Positions 27,191-39,839 of a stretch of DNA of 64,000 nucleotides are shown here, in pieces. The notes under the pieces were generated by a model. It made no database searches and was not told the DNA's origin. It saw only the letters and a program-made list of their open reading frames with translations. A program made the position numbers and the translations under genes. The DNA is from Lateolabrax maculatus (taxonomy: Eukaryota > Chordata > Actinopteri > Acropomatiformes > Lateolabracidae): positions 2,633,501-2,697,500 of the forward strand of contig CM062208.1 of NCBI GenBank assembly GCA_031216445.1. The letters are read 5' to 3'. The number at the start of each line of letters is the position of its first letter. Positions within the stretch are counted from its first letter, which is position 1.

Positions 27191-27777
27191 GTTAGAAAAA
27201 AGAATCACATATTACATTCAGAACCATGTGGAGTTTGTTTGAAGTCTTGGGACTTGAGATAATCTGCTGAATGTCCCTGCATTGTATTTGACTCAAATTC
27301 TTAAAAAAAAAACAAGAAAAAAAACGTTATTTTCTTCTACTTTAGAGAAAGCAATATAATAGGGGTGAAACTGGTGAAAATAAACCATAATAGAGATGTC
27401 AATCTTTCCCCTCCAAGGCTTTCCTTGCAAGGCACGTCAGCCACAGATGATGATTTTAATTTTTAATGTTATCATTGAGCTGTTAATGCTGCAGCAATTA
27501 AGCCATAAAGGTTAGGCTGCTTGCTGAATGGACAATTACTCCTGACACGCATGTGTTACTGAGAGAGCAAATGTCATCAACTGAACACTTCTTGTCTGAA
27601 CTTAAAATCTTTACAGTCTCGTCATATTCGGGTAAATTACCCCAGTGCCAGAACAATTCATAAGGAAACAGAAGCATCACTGGTTTAGGTGACTGGTTTT
27701 CAGGCAGCCTGATTAGTGGAGAGTTGGTACCTGCAGCTGGACATTGTCTCTACAAGAAGCCTCGCTCATAGTGTGAG

Positions 27778-27823
27778 CACACACACACACACACACTCAC
27801 ACACACACACACACACACTCACT

Positions 27824-27854
<31 letters not shown>

Positions 27855-27865
27855 ACACACACACA

Positions 27866-27905
<40 letters not shown>
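27778..27905. repeat. Long (CA)n microsatellite with CTCA interruptions
   Basis: About 128 bases of CA units broken by regularly placed TCA triplets. Confidence 0.95.
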
Positions 27906-27906
<1 letters not shown>

Positions 27907-30084
27907 TCGCATACAGTTTTCTGCTAGAGGGAGACGGCGGTGACAGCAACATATTTAGTTTCCTATTTTTGCCCATCACACACTCTCACTGGAGGAGGAG
28001 GAGGGTGTTGGACTGTTGCCTTGGAGGCTGATTGGGCAGTGTGTTGGTGCATGTGTGTCTGAACATTATGGGTGTGTGGGAGGAGTGCAGCTTTATACAC
28101 CATGAATTTTCAAATTAGCCAGATTATCAGAAAAGAATCAGGGCCCTGTTACCCTTCGATTTATAAAAAGCATTGTAACAAAGTCTCCTACAAGTGGGTA
28201 GGAGGCACTAAGAGCATCTGAAGAAGAAGCACCTGGAAGAGCAAAAAGATATGTCCATTTGAATTTTGTATTGTTCAGTTCATTTTTAATGGCATGTTTA
28301 TGTCTATACTTTCATTCTAACCACTTCTGCTCCCTGTGGAGTGGTCTTTGAAGTTTGTAAAATTTGTAAATGTGATTAATTGTGAAACATTACAAAGCTA
28401 ATCATGAGATTGAAAATAAATTTTAATAGATTTTATTCATTGGCAGCAGGGAGGATCTATTCACATATGCAGACTCACAGCCCATATTAACGAGAGCAGT
28501 GAACCGTGAGCCTATGGAAGGGTGCAGCTGAAGGTCAGTGAGTTAATCTGGGTGTCAGCCACTGCATCTGTCCCTGGAGACTGAACGCCATCTCCCAGTC
28601 CTCCCATATACACTCACACACACACCAACAGACGCAAAGGGTTGATATGTAGACCCCGATCACATGGCTGGATGAACCTGCAGTAGAGCAGATGATAGAT
28701 TGATTTGCGGTTACTTTTATTGCTCACACCATATCATCTTACATACCTTTTCATCCAACAAAATATATATTTTTTCTCTTTAAATTCTCAAATAAAAGCT
28801 GGTGTTCAAATAGAAGTGAATAAAGGTTGGCCCCAATAAAATTCCTTATAAACATTCAGCAGGGTGGAATTATTCACACTTTAATGACTCAAATGTTAAA
28901 TTCAGTAAATGGAAAGTGTAATTTCAGCAGCAGTTATGTCATACTTACAAACCTGCTGTTTTCACTCACTGATTCACTTAAATCAGTTCTATGTGGTGGG
29001 TTTTTGATCAGTATAAACATTCTGTCTTTCAAGGTCTTTCACACTAAAAATCTCCTAAAAATAAAGTAATGATTATGTCCTTTAAGCTGCTAGAAGACTT
29101 TTAACATGAAGCATCTGTGCACAGATGCATATTTACTAAATATTTTATTAGTTCCAATACTTTTCATTGTTCAAAGGCAAAAAAAGGGAATTTAATACCA
29201 ATAACTCAGTTTCAATGTTAATGATTCTGTTGGAGAAATGATAAAAGTGCAAAGTTTAGAGTGAACAGAGCATGTATATACTTTAATGATTGTGGACAGT
29301 ACACAAGTCAAAGAGGATTGTGTGTGTAAAACACAAGATTATTTCTCCCAATTAGATCATCTATCAGTCAGATGAAAGGCTACAAGTGGAACAATACTAA
29401 CTACAGGCCTGTTTACGGCTCCACCACTCACTTTGGAGCTCAGTTTGTGTATGTAATGAACATCTACTCTTTTAAATCTAGACCTTACACTAAGCTCCAA
29501 TAAGTTTTCTATTTTAGAGGCTCATGTTATTTTTGGGGTTTTTTTGCTTTAATTTGTAAATTTGACTGTAGCATCCACATGCAAATCCAACACGTCATGT
29601 TCATCTACAGTGGCACACAGTTGTAGAGCACCATCAATAACTGATTAATTTGTAAGCAAAATTAATTATCTGTGATATATATATAAATACAGTAAATATA
29701 TGAGTCTATAAAGCCTCCTGGGGTGTCATATAGTTGAAAGAAATGTGAGGGGGGATTAAATAGTTCTGTTTATTGTGTTTTTTTCTTTAATATTCTGTGC
29801 TTTCTTTCAGTGTGTCTAATCAGTCATTCAGATCAGTGTATAAATTAGACACTGTGTAAGCCCTATTTGATTGATGCATAAATTATATGTGAGGGTAGAG
29901 TACAGGCCACAAGCGATGTCGTATTGTATAAATGTGCATTAACAGAGAGGAACTGCAGAATGGCTTGCATACATGTCAGTGTATTATGTGCAGCGTCAAG
30001 GATAATATAGAAGTTTTTAACCTTTTCTGACGTTGGATATTAGTTTCTGCTTTCATTAAGCTGGTATGAGCTTCAGAGTCCGGA

Positions 30085-30545
30085 GGTATTCTGTATTTTT
30101 CTTATTGCCAACAAATCCCACGAAAAGACCACAACCAGCAATAATCTGGCCCTACTGTACTAACAAGTATTGATTTTGTAGCCAAAGCCTGGTATGACTT
30201 ATTTTGTGCCATAGTTTCATTGTTGTCAGAAACCTAATAAAAAAAATAAAAAAAACATTAATAATCCACATCGTCGGCTGGGTGACATGTTCCTTCAGTA
30301 CCATGAACATTGACATGGTAGTCTGTTTTTGGCGAATCTTACATACACATCCTGGTGCTTTGAAAACTCTCTAGTGCTCCAACTGTGTGTTAATGTGCTG
30401 TTGAAAATAGTCCAAAACAAATGTTCTGTGAACTTCTGTTTGAGTAACGTTCGCTGGAAACCACAGTGCCCAGCTGTTTTAGGAAATTACTGAGCCCTGT
30501 TGAAAAATTAAACTATGACTGTGTGACCTGTTTTAAAGGATTTGT
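30085..30545 (+). repeat. Teleost repeat family A (core ACAAATCCCACGAAAAGACC)
   Basis: The copy shows TTATTGCCAACAAATCCCAC, GAAAAGACCACAACCAGCAA, CATTGTTGTCAGAAACCTAA, GGGTGACATGTTCCTTCAGT, ACCATGAACATTGACATGGT, TTGAAAATAGTCCAAAACAA and CAGTGCCCAGCTGTTTTAGG in that order. The same order recurs at 38230, 46190 and 59863-60385, which defines a family within this window alone. I also know it as a common teleost repeat; class unassigned. Confidence 0.8.
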
Positions 30546-33500
30546 GTCTTCAGTAGGAACAAATAATGTAATCTCTCAGGACTCGGGTTGGGAAATGTTC
30601 ACATTTGGACCAATACCAGCACCGGTACGCACCTTTTTTTGTACTTTACTCTCTCTGTTGGTTTCATTGTAAGGTTTCAGACATACTAAAGAACCTCACA
30701 TACTATTTTAGTCTATTAAATTGTTGTAAGGAATTTAATGTGTTGGCTAACACTAGTAAATATGCTAAGCCGGAGTATAACTGGAATATATAATAAATAT
30801 AATAAATATAATTTTGTTCAACGTCTTGGTTGATGTTGCTCTCTCACCCAGAGGCTCTCGGGTACCCAAATTTGGCACCGATTGATTTAACGTGATTGGT
30901 AATCGGTAGTACTGATGTATTTCATCTTGAGTTCACCACCAAACCCTACTCAGTACTCAGTTCATCACAACATCAATTCTAAAACTGGTTTGGTTTCTTT
31001 TCTGATGCATTTCTGATAATAATTCCTTTCAAAATAAACCACATTCTTCTTCTTTGTTTGAGTTGAACTAAGGTGTCACAGACTCAGAGTAATTCTTGTG
31101 TCTGACACCGTGATATTTGGAGAAGTGTAGAAGAAGAAGACGAAAGACAGCAACAACAAAAAAACGTGTCTCCCACAGAAAACCTCAAGCACCCTCAATG
31201 CCACAGCCAGGTTGTTCCATCCCAAACTTCTGCTCCCTTTTCATCTGTAAACTTGATAAAGTGGATGAAGATTTGCTGAGGCAGAGTTTGAGAAAAAAAT
31301 AAGGGAAAGACTTGAAGGAGAAAAACAAATCACTGAGGTCCAGTATGTGATTTGTGTCTCTCTGGACGAGAGTTCCCTTTCTTTGTTTTTCAATATTTCT
31401 TCCACACTCTCTCATTCTGTATCTCATTCTTCTTGCCTCCTCTGCTATCATCTATACTGTGTGTTTCCTTTATTCCTCTTTCTACACAGCCTCTGTATAC
31501 ACTGCTTCCTGTCTCATCTTTGTCCCAGCATGCATTCTCTCTCTCCCTCTCTCTCTTCTCAAACACAAAATCAGGACCCATGTGTTTTTAATCTTGCATT
31601 GATCCCACATGAGGGCTGATATTCTCTCCGCCACTCCTCGAGTCTGTTGATTCAGGTGCCATTAAGTCGCAGCTGGATGTTCCCTACCTAAAGTGCAGGC
31701 ACCTTGCCATTAATCCCCCTCTGCTCAATCTGTAAATACTACCTTCTATTTACAGACAAGATGATGCACATCATCATATCTTCTTAGTCTGCTACATCAG
31801 TAAACGAAGGCGGTCAGGAGTTATACAATGCTTCAGTCCCTAAAGGGCATCAGAGGACACACTAAAGTACACACACACAAACAACCCCCACCATTTCCAC
31901 CTTTCAAAGCTGCTGCCCAGGGTCCCTTCAAAGGCACTTTGAAGGGACCCTGATTACCAGACAGCCAATAACTAGCCCCCAGCTACAGTCCTCCCGACAC
32001 GCACGCCTCAGAAAACTCACAACTCATATCAAAATCAAAAACCACATGTTTTTCTGCTGCATGTGAGTCTACGTGTTTCTGCACACACGTCCTGTCTTGT
32101 ATCTGACCCGCGTTAAGTCTGTGTGAGGAAGCATTTTAATGCACCAGGGCGGCACATGAGCACTTGTTGAGTCGTACAGTAACACAAGCCTAATCCACGC
32201 GAGGATAATTTCAGGACCGAACCTTTCACACCTTCATATCATGTTCCATTCACGTACCAATCCTGATGAGTATGAATGAGACAGCTCCGCCGTGGCCTGC
32301 TGCATGTTAGCAGAAAGGGAATGACAGGAGCAGAAGAGACCCGGTGATCATGGCATCAAAGCAAAAAGAAAACAAGCGAGGGAAAGAAATGTGTGTGTTT
32401 GTGCTTACTGTACGTGAGCAGAATGAAGCTGCCTTGTGTCAGTGACGGATAGCTAGTATGAGAGCTCTAGTTTGCCTGCTGCTGGCAAAGTCTGCGACAG
32501 ACAACCTGTTTAATGTGCAAAGGCAAGCCAACGTGCACTGTACTGGCTCGTTTAAACTGAACTTAGGTCAGCAGCTGGTCTGTCTCTCCCTGATTCATGT
32601 GCAGAACACAATGTCTTAATCGTATGATGTGTTGCAATATTGATTTCCAAAGACACACGTCCACAGTATACCATTCGCAGAGAGGTCAGAGGTCAGAGGT
32701 CATCGTCAGAAAATGTAGCCTTGTAGGGATTCAGCATCTCCGCCAAATAGCGGTGTCCCTTGTCACCACTCTGCAAAGGAGGGCAAATTAAATCAATGTT
32801 TTAACAAAAGTGCAGTTAAAGTACCTCTCCAGTGAAATTTAAAAACACTCCATTTACATATCTAAGCAGTGCAGCTGCTGTGTGATATACAACGAGGGAT
32901 ATATGAGTGTCTGCAGCAGTCACGGCAGCAGTCTGTTGGAGGTGCAGGTGTACAGTCGAGAATGAAATGTTATGCTTGCGCTTTGTTGATGCTTTAATTT
33001 TGTTTGCATATTTGCAAATTGTTGGAGCCGTGATGGGGTGGGTTGGGTTTTAACTGACAGTTCACAAAAATCCCGTCCCTCGATCAGCGATTTTCCCATC
33101 ACAGCTTAGCAACCGTGACTAGACTCAGCAGGCCTGTCGAGCTTCGGATTTCTGTTGAACACGCTGAAGCGTTGCTTTAAGACCGACGCTCCATATATAA
33201 AGAGTTTGGAGGGTTGATAATGCTCTACTTTACCAGAGCAATATTGTTTCTTTCCTCTATGTTTTGTATGTTTATGCCTGGGACATGCAGACTTAGGCTC
33301 AGTCTTTTAACATGTATCCTTCGAATGGAAATTGGAAATGGATCAGGCTTTATAGGGCGGATATTGATCCATTCAAAAATGACTGGACCCACCCTGATAT
33401 CATCGTCATAGTCATCGTCTTGCGATGCCCCTACTGACAACACTAACCATTTGCACATCTGAGTCTGTAAGCCTGTAAACTTTGCTGGTCTCTTTGTTTA

Positions 33501-35154
33501 CATATACATGTATTGTTTCATCTCAAGCCTTCCAGAGTTGCACGATCCAATCTGGAGAATTATCCAATCACAATTTGGCTGGCAAACCCTGGTAATCCAA
33601 TAACATAGCTCAACAATCAATACCAGCGTCTCTCACCCATTCACATAAACACACACACACACGCACACACACACAAACACACACACACACACTGTCCAAT
33701 CCTGTAATTGTCTCAAGTTGTTGCCAGGCCAGTGTGTTAGATTATTCATCAAGGCTGTACAGCTGCTGAGCCTTCAGGCATGTTTGCGGGGTAGATCCAT
33801 TGGTCGTACGTCTGTCCTTCTACTTCCGCACAAAGACTGAATATCTATTACACAGATAATACCCCCTGGAAATAAATAAGCAGCATAGCAAATTTCAACA
33901 GTTTATGCGTGGCATAATGAACAGAGGCTGCACTCTATAAAGAAAAAAGAAAGACGTAGGACGGTTTTCCCACTTCAGAGCTAGATTTCAAAAGGCATCT
34001 TTACCCTGTTTCACCCTGACAACACTCTCCCAGATGGACCAGATGGACCAGGAGTGTGTATGACTGATGGATTCGATGCATATCTATTCCATCAGATCCT
34101 GTAGGCCTGTTTAAATGGACCCACATTAGTGCAGACATGACCTCAGACTTTATATTTGTGAATTCAATAAAGAAAAATATATAAATTAAGCCCTGTGGTC
34201 AGGAACAAGCACACTGACACTGCACAGTAACTGTGCTCTGTTATCTCAAGTATGTTTGTTTTTCTGATCTACAAGAAAAAAAACACAAAAAAACTTGTTT
34301 GTTCACTGGATAAGTGTAATACTACATTGTTCAAATGTCTTTTTTAAGCGTTTTACTTTGGACAAAAGAAGTTAAGATGTTTTCTGGTGAATTTATGAAC
34401 TCAACTCTTGTGCTGCTACAAACAAGTTCAACTTTGGTTGAAAAGTGCTGTATTTTGAAAGCTCTTCCAGCTCATCGGTTCTGCCTCTGAGACACTATTA
34501 TAACCCCAGGTTTCTGAAGAGCAGAGTTTCTGAAGAAAATATTTACCAATAAAACAGTGCAGAATATGTAGGAGGGCAATAAACACTCTGTGGTGAGGCT
34601 GCAACATAGTTAGAAAGAAAATAAAACGATTCGGGAGACAGAAACAGCTAAAAGAATATTTTCCCAATAATTTATTCTGACAGTTCATACAGTCTAGGAA
34701 CTATCTGAGCAACCCGCAGAGACAGTTCCATGTGATCCTATTTCAAAAAGATTGAGCTGTCATATCTTGAGACGCCCTGCTTAACTTTGGCAACACTGAT
34801 GTTGTGAAATTTGTCAATTAATTGCATATCGTAACAGTTGTTTAACATGGGCCATTTTAGCAAATAAAAAACTAGAAAACTATTACTCTGTCTTTTTTTA
34901 AATGCCACAGTAACGGTGTTTCTCATTTTGTTGCACCACTTTTGCTGACAAGCGTCCAGAGAGCAGCACAGTGGAGAAGTCTGAAAATAAACACATGCTA
35001 CAGTGACAGGAAAGGGAAGGAAAGGAAAGAGCGGCAAGAGCACTGATTGACAGTACAAGGAGAGTACAGTAATGGCCACTGACATGTTGCCATGGAGGAG
35101 AGGAGAGAGAGACAGATACAGACTCTACCAGGATCTCTTGCTAGACAGTTCACC
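30546..35154. other. No gene recognised
   Basis: Fragments with ACCGGTACGC and AATTTGGCACCGATTGATTT (30600-30920) resemble a dispersed fish repeat rich in GGTACC-like words. The minus frame at 34738-35085 and plus frames at 31347-31619 are low-complexity. A (CA)n tract lies at 33648-33692. An imperfect X-box (GTTGCCATGGAGGA) lies at 35086-35099. Confidence 0.45.
33648..33692. repeat. (CA)n microsatellite
   Basis: CA units with one CG and one AAA interruption. Confidence 0.9.
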
Positions 35155-35260
35155 TATAGCAGATGTATCACCTCCATCGAGGTTCCAAGCAAGCTGAGCC
35201 GATACTAAAAAATGGAGCTAAAATACTGCAGACCTCTGATTGGCCAGAGAGGATCGTCTC
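35155..35260. repeat. Fragment of a DNA-transposon-type repeat
   Basis: GGTTCCAAGCAAGCTGAGCC, GATACTAAAAAATGGAGCTA, then CTGCAGACCTCTGATTGGCC and AGAGAGGATCGTCTC fit a short non-autonomous element that I recall in several fish. I believe it is hAT-like but cannot prove it here. Confidence 0.4.
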
Positions 35261-35338
35261 TTTACTTTTGCTGATGTTGCACAGCTGGTTGTTCTCTGTG
35301 CATCACCCAGCGGATTTTCTCCTGACATGAAGTCTCAG

Positions 35339-35840
35339 TTATTTTTGCAAACTACTGTCTGCAAACTTAACATTTAAGCTCTTTCCAGGTCGGGTGCAGT
35401 CATGAGTGCACAGGGTGAACAAGGGGGTGCTTAACACAGAGCCCTGGGGTGCACTTGTGTTAGTGGAGTCATGTGGCGGTCCGATGTCTATTCGCAGAGA
35501 GTTGTACTCAAACTCAGAGTGCTGAGCTTGCCAAGTAGTTTCAGGAGGGTGATTGTGGTGAATACTGAGCTGAAACCAACGAACAGTTTTATTATTTTTT
35601 AATGTGTGTGAGGGCTGAGTGGAGGGCAGTAGAGGTGGCATCCTCTGCGGATCTGTTGGCCAGGAATGCAAATTGGTGAGGGTCCAGACTCGCCGGGATG
35701 TGGTTTTTGATGTGCAGGAGAACCCGTTTCTCAAAGCACTTCATAACAGTTTGAGAGTGTACCGCCGGGCAGTTTCTGATGTGGTAGTGAGGGAGTGTAC
35801 ACCCAAGAAGAGCTGCATGGTTAAACTCTTGCTGTAGGGT
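35339..35840 (-). pseudogene. CR1/Rex-like LINE reverse transcriptase fragment
   Basis: The minus strand gives VMKCFEKRVLLHIKNHIPAS, LDPHQFAFLANRSAEDATST and ALHSALTHI, which are the RT motifs ahead of the catalytic site. In another frame VGFSSVFTTITLLKLLGKLS replaces the usual DFSSAFNTI catalytic A block. Then SAPQGSVLSTPLFTLCTHDC follows (usual GAPQG). The expected FADD is read as FADS. Frameshifts and the loss of an active-site Asp show it is inactive. Its upstream side abuts a (CA)n tract (35870-35894). Confidence 0.8.
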
Positions 35841-35869
35841 GAATTTTTTAATCCCATCACGCTCACGTT

Positions 35870-35894
35870 CACACACACACACACACACACACAC
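35870..35894. repeat. (CA)12 microsatellite
   Basis: Uninterrupted CA run directly upstream of the reversed LINE fragment. Confidence 0.9.
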
Positions 35895-38160
35895 TCAAAC
35901 TGAAATATATAAATCTACTATTCTACTAAGGTGCACATATCACTGCCCCAGTCTGTGATGCAGGATCCTTGACTCCACTGTGACTCCAGGTAGTGATTCC
36001 ATTAGAAATGTATTCCATGACCTAAAAACGGTTTATTTTCATTAATGTTTCACAACAATTGGTCCTGCTTGAGTTTAAATTGTAATATTTTTTATGTGTG
36101 TTGTAAGCTTCTGTGTTGTGTATTTGAATTAGTAGCTGATAAAGTAGGATAATGTTCTTTTAATGTCTTGTATTGTACATACTTCCTATTTTATTGTCAG
36201 CTTTGACCATAAATGCTGTGGTATGTGGCATTGTTCCCTATTGAAATAGACATTATTAAGTTATAAGATCGATTTTTATCGTATCAAACCCAATTTAGAT
36301 ACTATTTATGGCTGGCATCTATTTTGCTATAGCCATTAAATGTATTAACACTCAGTAGTTACCTCTCTATTTAGTAGTGTGCATGGATGAGTTGCTTGTA
36401 TTCTTCTGTAAAAAACTTGAACTGAACTCTGGGACTTGTTTTATTAATATCTGTATCACCAGTAACCACGGGTGTTAATCTTAACAATTACATCTTTACT
36501 TGAATATCTATTAGGGGGAAAGTCTTCTGTTGGGAAGAAAGAATGTATTGGCAAAGACACACTGTACAAAGGACTAACAACAGGACAAACCCTTGCTGTA
36601 AACATGGCCATGTTACATGAAGCCATACAGCAGGCCTTTCCACAGGGGCTATTTTTGTTCTGAGCTGCACAACAGGCAGGACAATAGGCCTCACCAGGGA
36701 CATGTTTTAACAACAAGACGTTTGTGATTTCGTTCAGGTACCATGACAGACGTTGTCCAGACAAAGAAGTGGATCACTCTGCTGACAGGTTGATGAGATT
36801 GGAGACTTAGAAGCAGACATTAATGTCCAGTCATGGCTGAGGCTTTGTCATTTGTCTGGGTTAGGTGGTGCTTCGGGCTGCATTTCACAGCAGAGCGACT
36901 ATTGTACATACAGCTTTTTGTTAGATTACTTATATATATATTATATTACAGTATACACATTGTGTGGGATATACAGAGAAATTGCACAAGCACAAAGACA
37001 TTTTTTTTATATGGAAGAAATTGTTTTATAAGTTGTAAAATGTAACATTTATGGAATAACATTTGGTTATGAATATACACTTTGTCTTTGTATCTAAATT
37101 TACATGATTATTTCCACAATCAAGAGCGAACGAGGCACAACCAAACAGCTTCACCTTCTAGTGCCTAAAGTGTCTTTTTAGTTCAGATATTTATGACGGG
37201 GACAGGAAAGTGGTTTGAATGAGTCACTCATAATGATCTCGAAGAACAGACATTAGCTCAGGCTCAGAGTCAGCTGGTTGCTAAGGAGACAAAAATGAAT
37301 GGCAGCAAACGTACTCAACTTTTTGTGTATTTCCCGATTCTTGACCGTCCTCTCAGACCTCACACACTCTCCCTTTCTCCGCTTCAGTGTGACACACTGG
37401 ATTAAAAGTAAAGCACAAACTAACAACTAGCATTGCAGAAAGCTGGTGGCCCATTAAAAATCCAGCTTTTACTATCCACTGTTTTTATATAAATGACATG
37501 CTTATTTTATTAAATGTTGTCTCATCAACTCAACATTTGTGGGTGTTGGGTGCAGCATATCAGAAACAAAACAAAAGAGTGATTAGTTTGTGGTTAAATA
37601 AGTGCACATCAATCAGGTAATCAACCTGTTTATCATGCAGGAACAGTAGTGCACAACACACTCACAGCAGCTATTCTTGCACACAAGGTCAAATTTAGCA
37701 CTTCTTCTTCATTTGTAACTCAAGTCTCAGAAAGCCCCATTTGACCTCACAGAGAGTGACAAAACTACAGAAGACAGACATTCATTAAAGCCAGCTCTGA
37801 ATTTAAAGGGGGATGAGACAGGCAGAACGCAGCAGAGCAAGACTGAGCAGGAAGTGACAAGAACAATCACAGAAAGAGGGAGTTGAACAAATGCAACTGT
37901 AACTGAGACAGCGAGACGGTGACAGTGAGGTAGAGAGAGAGAGACATGGATATGGATCAGGGCAGTCATTAAGGGAAGAAGAAGATGAAAACTGTATCCT
38001 GGCAACAGAAACTAAGACTGGGAAGACTGAAAAAAGCTAACAGTGACAATGCTTGATCATTTTAGAAAGCTGAGTTAGATTGAGTTCGTGCATGCCATCA
38101 CAATTTATGTAAAAGGGCCATGTGTATAAAGCTTTCTGACTGTTTTATTTTGGTGCTTTT
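35895..38160. other. No gene recognised; one X-box-like motif
   Basis: Frames at 36456-36764 (-) and 37727-38005 (-) show no family motif. GTTGCTAAGGAGAC at 37277-37290 is listed separately. The rest is AT-rich non-coding sequence. Confidence 0.5.
37277..37290. promoter_or_regulatory. X-box-like RFX motif
   Basis: GTTGCTAAGGAGAC fits the X-box pattern in both halves (GTTGCT, AA spacer, GGAGAC with one deviation). This is the recognisable site nearest to the first kcnh3 exon seen, about 5.2 kb upstream. Confidence 0.4.
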
Positions 38161-38165
38161 GATAA

Positions 38166-38166
<1 letters not shown>

Positions 38167-38223
<57 letters not shown>
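38167..38223. repeat. (GT)28 microsatellite
   Basis: Uninterrupted GT run just ahead of a truncated family A repeat. Confidence 0.97.
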
Positions 38224-38227
<4 letters not shown>

Positions 38228-38229
38228 GT

Positions 38230-38490
38230 TTTCCTTATTGTTAACAAATCCCATGAAAAGACCAAAAGCTCTGTGCCATAATGCTCATTGTTGTCCAAAA
38301 CACTGTTAAAAACCTATAGTCACAGTGGGTGACATGTTCCTTTATTAAAATGCACATTGGCACTGTAGTTTATTTCAAACTCTATCCCACATACACTGTT
38401 CTGCTGGTATCTAGTGCACAAAATGTGCATTAATCTGCAGCTGAAAATAGTCCCCAACAAATGCACTATGGAGCATTTTACCTTTTGTTG
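38230..38490 (+). repeat. Teleost repeat family A, truncated copy
   Basis: CTTATTGTTAACAAATCCCA, TGAAAAGACCAAAAGCTCTG, GTGGGTGACATGTTCCTTTA, GCTGAAAATAGTCCCCAACA and AATGCACTATGGAGCATTT match the copies at 30085 and 46190. The 5' end runs into the GT microsatellite. Confidence 0.75.
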
Positions 38491-39589
38491 TTGTTATACC
38501 ATTACTGCGAGTCGTCTCCCGAAGAAGCTTTGGCCTCTGAGCCTCCTGTCTCATGCCTGGTAGCATATCTAAGCACAGTGCACTGGATGACATCAGGGTT
38601 GATTCCCACAGGATGAATAGAGAGAGGAAGCATGACAGTAGTGAGTGAGTGGTTATTCTAGGGAAGTTGGCCCTCACATCTCTGTTATTTGGTGTTTTAT
38701 TTGGCATCACCAGATATTTGTGCTGAACCAACACAGAGAATAAAAAGAAAGTGTGAGCAGGGAAGAGAGGAAGTGTGCAGACATGGAAATAATCAGCTAA
38801 TGAGGTGGATTGTTCTGTGTGGTGACCAGTCTGAGGGATACCACAACCTGAGCACACTCCTGCGCTGGCAGACACCACCCTCTTCTGTACAGACGCAGGC
38901 TGTGGTCGAATAGCCTTTTTTTGCTCAGGAAGGTTCCTAACTGAGTGAAAGGACCCGGAAGTATCTAAGTGGCAGCCATGAGAAGAGCTGCTCAAAGTCT
39001 CTAAATGCTAAGGAAAGGTGCTTCAGTGCTTCCTTTCCTATTGCCTTTAGCAGAGGGTACACTGGACCATCCTTTGCAAAAGGAAAGGAAACAATGCCGT
39101 CCCACAGTTCCTTGGAGCAGCAACATTTAAAGCGACGCAGCATCCAACCGCTCACAAAAACAAACGATCAACATGGCCGACAAGGGACACAGATCATCAT
39201 GTAAGTTACTGTTGCTTATTAAGCATTTCCTATAAGGCCATAACCTGCTGATATGTTTATATGTTTTAAACTTTCAACAGTGTTAAACCCACAGGCGAAC
39301 AATGAACATTACGTTGTAGCGTAACCTTTGCATTAGATATTTCTTCAATTTGAGTGTTTTGTATTTAGCATTTAAGAATATCATTAATTAAGTTTGGAAA
39401 AGAAATGCAGCCGAATCAGGCGGGGATTATATTTGGGGGTTAAAAAGTTGTCATTTTAAATGTGTATGGCGGATTAAGCAAATTCTGACCTACAGGCAGG
39501 TGGTGAAGGGAATGGCGCTGGAGGGGAACTGTGCACTCTGCTTCATCTGTCCTTTCAGTAACAGTCTGTTATCCATGGTGTTAACAGCA

Positions 39590-39830
39590 GTTAAAGAATC
39601 CCCCAACCAACACAGGCACAGCTACTTGGCCGTGGTTTGATGGCATGCATGAGGCACTTGGGAAAAGGCCGTCCATTTGGCCAACCCTCGTTGCCTCATG
39701 CTCGGTGCCAAACCACGGCCAAACTGCTGCTGAGGCCTCTTCCTCTGGATGTGAAGAGCCTTCACAAATGTCCCTCCTGCCTGGCACAGATAGCAAGGAG
39801 GGGTCCATGTCTAGTCTGTCCTTGTAATGC
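39590..39830 (+). pseudogene. Harbinger-associated Myb/SANT-like protein fragment
   Basis: The plus strand reads GTATWPWFDGMHEALGKRPS, IWPTLVASC and a Ser/Glu-rich tail to the stop near 39827. A PWF/YDEMHALLG-type block after the DNA-binding domain is common in the Myb/SANT-like second protein of PIF/Harbinger elements. A stop precedes the block and the trihelix domain itself is not seen. An upstream ATG at 39174 (MADKGHRSS, followed by GTAAGT) could be its first exon. It faces the transposase fragment tail to tail, which supports the call. Confidence 0.45.
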
Positions 39831-39839
39831 TGATCTCCA

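Larger units (their letters stand above)
18061..30080. other. Twelve kilobases with no gene recognised
   Basis: It holds microsatellites (listed separately), two X-box-like motifs (22140, 26239), a CRE-like pair (19399 and 19493) and a SINE-like fragment (27030-27190). Many overlapping minus and plus frames at 19310-20460 are shadows of one another with no family match. The frame at 25605-25898 (+) has no motif. Confidence 0.5.

Noticed and set aside
27215..27240. REST/NRSF (RE1) site near CAGAACCATGTGGAG
   Set aside because: The left half fits, but at least two core positions of the right half differ from the consensus.
38411..38995. Longest continuous minus-strand frame (194 residues)
   Set aside because: Its end runs into a family A repeat and its composition is ordinary non-coding; no domain, splice context or codon bias. 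Treated as a chance frame.
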